Shown here one piece after another: positions 23,765-24,064 of a DNA stretch of 24,064 nt. A program made the translations under genes and the position numbers. Where the stretch lies: contig CALAZP010000219.1 in NCBI GenBank assembly GCA_937926355.1, positions 1-24,064 of the forward strand, written 5' to 3'. The notes under the pieces are model-generated. The model ran no database searches, had not been told where the DNA came from, and worked only from the letters and a program-made list of their open reading frames with translations. Each line of letters starts with the position of its first letter. Position 1 is the first letter of the stretch. This DNA comes from an uncultured Saprospirales bacterium (GTDB lineage: Bacteria > Bacteroidota > Bacteroidia > Chitinophagales > Saprospiraceae).

Positions 23765-24064
23765 GTTAAGGCCTATTACAAGGTTGCTCAAATTGATGCA
23801 ACTAGATAAAAAGGAAATCACCTATATTTATTTATACTCCATATTGTCGGGTCTCATAGCATTAACCCTTCCATTGGGAATTCAGGCTATTATAGGTCTT
23901 ATTGCGGGAGGGGGAATTACAGCCTCATTAGTATTATTGGTCATTATTGTGACGATTGCCTCATCATTTTCAGGGGTTTTCAGAGTATTACAATTGATTT
24001 TAACTGAGACGATTCAAAGAAAGATTTTTGCTCGTTCAGCATTTGATTTTTCGTACCGATTGCC
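23745..24064 (+). CDS. ABC transporter transmembrane subunit, partial at right edge
   Basis: Read directly from the sequence: ATG at 23745 opens a frame of 106 codons to the window edge. After a short basic leader (MQAGETKLRPITRLLKLM) come two hydrophobic spans, about residues 30-51 (LYSILSGLIALTLPLGIQAI) and about 60-85 (ASLVLLVIIVTIASSFSGVF), then LTETIQRKIFARSAFDFSYRLP. This matches the start of the transmembrane domain of HlyB/PrtD-like exporters. An N-terminal peptidase domain is absent. The ATP-binding domain and any HlyD-type partner lie outside the window. It overlaps the sigma factor stop by 20 bases, so the two are coupled. Confidence 0.8.
   Translation, partial: MQAGETKLRPITRLLKLMQLDKKEITYIYLYSILSGLIALTLPLGIQAIIGLIAGGGITASLVLLVIIVTIASSFSGVFRVLQLILTETIQRKIFARSAFDFSYRL

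Noticed and set aside
1..24064. CRISPR arrays, tRNAs, rRNAs, insertion sequences
   Set aside because: I looked for regularly spaced direct repeats, cloverleaf-like segments, conserved rRNA stretches and transposase motifs on both strands by eye and found none; a tRNA or repeat search program could confirm this.

Overview
The window looks like the chromosome of a Bacteroidota bacterium, most likely of the Cytophagales type. Base composition is AT-rich. Several families are typical of that phylum (DUF4292 lipoprotein, Bacteroidota-type omega subunit, DUF4835/PorD-like protein, Ig-like 'GGPKD' lipoprotein, BamD in a bamD-rpoZ pair). Shine-Dalgarno sequences are weak or absent, and a few promoters resemble the Bacteroidota TTTG / TAnnTTTG consensus. 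I see no tRNA, rRNA, insertion sequence, prophage or CRISPR array. Genes are tightly packed and no gene-free stretch exceeds about 210 bases.

Layout. Positions 1-4733 (minus strand) form one tight operon: pyruvate kinase, a TPR protein, a DUF4292 lipoprotein and an EnvC-like M23 protein cut by the left edge. Positions 4937-8279 (plus) carry acpP, a strong hairpin terminator, fabF, rnc and a gene resembling the C-terminal part of SWIM zinc-finger proteins but with no zinc finger. A lipoprotein (minus, 8269-9417) is divergent from an acyl-CoA dehydrogenase (9567-11366). The shared upstream region holds two near-identical inverted repeats 63 bp apart. DUF2141, a thioredoxin-domain protein and a STAS-like/LytTR regulator follow to 13460, then a possible 20-residue peptide and a terminator.

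Positions 13607-17527 (minus) hold a probable stress or oxygen-response cluster: a small conserved protein, a tandem universal stress protein, a PAS-PAS histidine kinase and a response regulator fused to a CRP/FNR domain. The first PAS domain of the kinase carries the sequence signature of the FixL heme PAS. An FNR/CRP-like palindrome lies about 41.5 bp before the inferred transcription start of the first gene. Together these suggest a self-regulated FixL/FixK-like circuit in which the FixJ and FixK roles sit in one polypeptide. This is the most interesting part of the window.

Positions 17582-24064 hold a TraB/GumN protein (minus), bamD-rpoZ-DUF4835 (plus, lacking the coaBC gene often found between the last two), an Ig-like lipoprotein and a XerD recombinase (minus), and an ECF sigma factor overlapping the start of an ABC transporter gene cut by the right edge.

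Most genes are housekeeping: glycolysis, fatty-acid synthesis and oxidation, envelope assembly, RNA processing, chromosome dimer resolution. The regulatory arrangements and the orphan SWIM-associated domain are the parts worth follow-up.
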